DNA of 6,047 nt, taken from the NCBI GenBank assembly GCA_027019845.1, contig JALUWE010000544.1, forward strand, positions 1 to 6,047, read 5' to 3'. The translations under genes and the position numbers were made by a program. The notes under the pieces were generated by a model. It did not search any database, had not been told where the DNA came from, and worked only from the letters and a program-made list of their open reading frames with translations. This stretch comes from Anaerolineales bacterium (GTDB lineage: Bacteria; Chloroflexota; Anaerolineae; Anaerolineales; JABWBV01). Shown here in pieces: positions 5,136-6,047 of the stretch (within the stretch, counting starts at the first letter, position 1; each line of letters opens with the position of its first letter).

Positions 5136-5351
5136 TCACTTGTTCCCAAACAGGCCACCCAGCCCTTTGGCCAGATCGCCCAGATTGTCCAGGTCGAGAT
5201 CGCCTGCGCCGGCCACAATGTCGTCCAGACGGCCAGCGATGGGCTGGGGCAGTTTGTCTTTCAGGAAATTCAGCACGGTTTCCACCGCCACTTTCGCCTG
5301 GGCTTCGGAAATGCCCGTTTTTTGGGAAACTTGTTTGATCAGTTCGTCCAT
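5136..5351 (-). CDS. Small helical protein of unknown function (71 residues)
   Basis: Starting at the ATG complementary to 5349-5351, the product is a compact helical domain: MDELIKQVSQKTGISEAQAK, a second helix VAVETVLNFLKDKLP, then PIAGRLDDIVAGAGDLDLDN and a Gly/Leu-rich tail ending GLGGLFGNK. There is no signal peptide or membrane segment. The helix-turn-helix-like spacing and GISEAQAKVAVETVLNFLKD recall short DUF2267-like proteins common in environmental genomes, but I would not assign a family. The start is fixed by a strong AAAAGGAGA (5369-5361 on the - strand) nine bases upstream. The longer frame beginning near 5507 only translates the upstream repeat into Arg-Pro-Ile/Val triplets. 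It lies downstream of tsaD on the same strand and may share its transcript. Confidence 0.8.
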   Translation of the reverse strand: MDELIKQVSQKTGISEAQAKVAVETVLNFLKDKLPQPIAGRLDDIVAGAGDLDLDNLGDLAKGLGGLFGNK

Positions 5352-5360
5352 GTTGATCGA

Positions 5361-5369
5361 TCTCCTTTT
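5361..5369 (-). promoter_or_regulatory. Strong ribosome binding site of the small gene
   Basis: On the - strand AAAAGGAGA precedes the ATG at 5351 by nine bases. It decides the start and sits directly after the 9-bp repeat array in the transcript. Confidence 0.75.
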
Positions 5370-5441
5370 GATTGGTCTGATTGGTCTGACTGGTCTGATT
5401 GGTCTGACTGGTCTGATTGGTCTGACTGGTCGGGTTGGTCT
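5370..5441. repeat. 9-bp tandem array, units GATTGGTCT and GACTGGTCT
   Basis: Eight 9-mers lie in perfect register. Units 2 to 7 alternate between GATTGGTCT and GACTGGTCT, making an 18-bp higher-order repeat. The last two copies carry changes (GACTGGTCG, GGTTGGTCT). Because nine is three codons, no frame shifts occur and long open frames appear on both strands (Arg-Pro-Ile/Val on the - strand, Ser-Asp-Trp on the + strand). They are not taken as genes. The array fills the gap between tsaD and the small gene. Confidence 0.95.
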
Positions 5442-5457
5442 CACCAGTCTCCCAACC
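5424..5457. repeat. Inverted repeat copies at the tsaD-proximal end of the 9-bp array
   Basis: GACTGGT (5424-5430) is the reverse complement of ACCAGTC (5443-5449), and GGTTGG (5433-5438) of CCAACC (5452-5457). The array therefore ends in two copies in the opposite sense, similar to the flipped halves of the heptamer array at 23-134. It lies just downstream of the tsaD stop and could form a hairpin in that transcript. Confidence 0.55.
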
Positions 5458-6047
5458 TCATAGCTCTGACAGCGGCCAGTTGGGCAGCGCGTCCACGTCC
5501 ATCTCATCCCGCTGGCCGTTGACGAAACGAAAATGCCCCGCGGCCGCGATCATGGCCGCGTTATCGGTGCACAAATACAACGGCGGGATATGCACCGGGA
5601 CGTGCGCCTGCTCCTGGATGGCCTGGCGCAACGCCAGATTGGCCGACACCCCGCCCGCGATCAAAATCCCCCTGGCCTGAAACTGCTCCGCAGCCCGCAG
5701 GGTTTTCGTGACCAGCACATCCACCACCGCCTCCTGGAAACTGGCCGCCATGTCGGCCACCGGCAGCGATTGGTTGTGCTTTTCCAGTTTGCGCACCTCG
5801 CGCAGCACCGCGGTCTTCAACCCGCTGAACGAGAAGTTCCAGCTGCCCTCCAGCCAGGCGCGCGGGAAACGAAAGGCCATTGGGTCGCCAATTTGGGCGG
5901 CGCGCTGGATGGCCGGCCCGCCTGGATAGCCCAGGTTCAGCAGCCGGGCCACCTTGTCGAACGCCTCCCCCGCGGCATCGTCCAGCGTCCCCCCCAGCCG
6001 TTCGTATTGCAGGTGACCTTGCATCAGCACCAATTCGGTGTGCCCGC
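5458..6047 (-). CDS. tsaD: tRNA N6-adenosine threonylcarbamoyltransferase TsaD, C-terminal part
   Basis: TsaD transfers the threonylcarbamoyl group to A37 of tRNAs reading ANN codons (t6A synthesis) in a complex with TsaB and TsaE in the cytoplasm. The fragment reads in from the window edge as [10 protein letters not shown], the family's SGGHTELVLV region, then [51 protein letters not shown] and [13 protein letters not shown], whose Asp is the C-terminal metal ligand. About 195 of an expected 330-350 residues are present. The N-terminal part with the HxxxH metal site lies beyond 6047. The TTG at 6033 is an internal leucine codon, not a start, because the similarity continues upstream of it. 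The stop is at 5458-5460, and 106 bases of mostly repeat separate it from the small gene. Confidence 0.96.
   Translation of the reverse strand, partial: GHTELVLMQGHLQYERLGGTLDDAAGEAFDKVARLLNLGYPGGPAIQRAAQIGDPMAFRFPRAWLEGSWNFSFSGLKTAVLREVRKLEKHNQSLPVADMAASFQEAVVDVLVTKTLRAAEQFQARGILIAGGVSANLALRQAIQEQAHVPVHIPPLYLCTDNAAMIAAAGHFRFVNGQRDEMDVDALPNWPLSEL

Noticed and set aside
3442..5139. Long antisense open frame (about 565 codons) opposite the ligase
   Set aside because: It mirrors the very GC-rich third codon positions of the ligase. The translation is low-complexity His/Gly/Val-rich with no family motifs, while the + strand shows every ANL motif.
5352..5507. N-terminal Arg-Pro-Ile/Val extension of the small - strand protein
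   Set aside because: It translates the 9-bp array and overlaps the 3' end of tsaD, and a strong ribosome site selects ATG 5351.

Overview
The window looks like a piece of a GC-rich bacterial chromosome, probably a member of the Chloroflexota (Anaerolineae-like). That placement is an inference. It rests on GC-rich degradative genes separated by intergenic gaps packed with short tandem arrays, a style I associate with that group, and not on any marker gene placed by a search.

Left part (1-3317, + strand). The first codons may be the broken tail of an upstream gene. Next come a 7-bp repeat leader, a crotonase-fold protein (143-934), an 8-bp repeat array, a RidA/YjgF-family protein (1093-1506), a small lower-GC two-gene cassette (ribbon-helix-helix/DUF5678-like protein 1544-1915 and a shortened retropepsin-like protein 1912-2169), and an acyl-CoA dehydrogenase (2166-3317). 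The cassette is joined to itself and to the dehydrogenase by GTGA and ATGA stop/start overlaps.

Centre (3318-5090, + strand). A 6-bp array of C-rich units leads into a benzoate-CoA-ligase-family enzyme (3466-5013). Two stem-loops follow, the second a strong intrinsic terminator (5059-5090) that ends the + strand operon.

Right part (5136-6047, - strand). A 71-residue helical protein of unknown function (5136-5351) lies behind a 9-bp repeat leader, downstream of the C-terminal part of tsaD (5458 to the window edge), a tRNA t6A-modification housekeeping gene.

How the genes work together. The ligase would make an aryl-CoA or cyclic acyl-CoA, and the dehydrogenase and crotonase-fold enzyme would process ring-derived acyl-CoA intermediates. 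A RidA-like protein fits an enamine/imine step. Together these resemble gene sets for CoA-dependent aerobic 2-aminobenzoate (anthranilate) breakdown. The key oxygenase/reductase is not in the window, although the first eight residues at the left edge look like part of its C-terminal old-yellow-enzyme domain. The most unusual features are four arrays with four different unit lengths (7, 8, 6 and 9 bp), each filling the leader of a gene, and the foreign-looking retropepsin cassette inside the catabolic operon.
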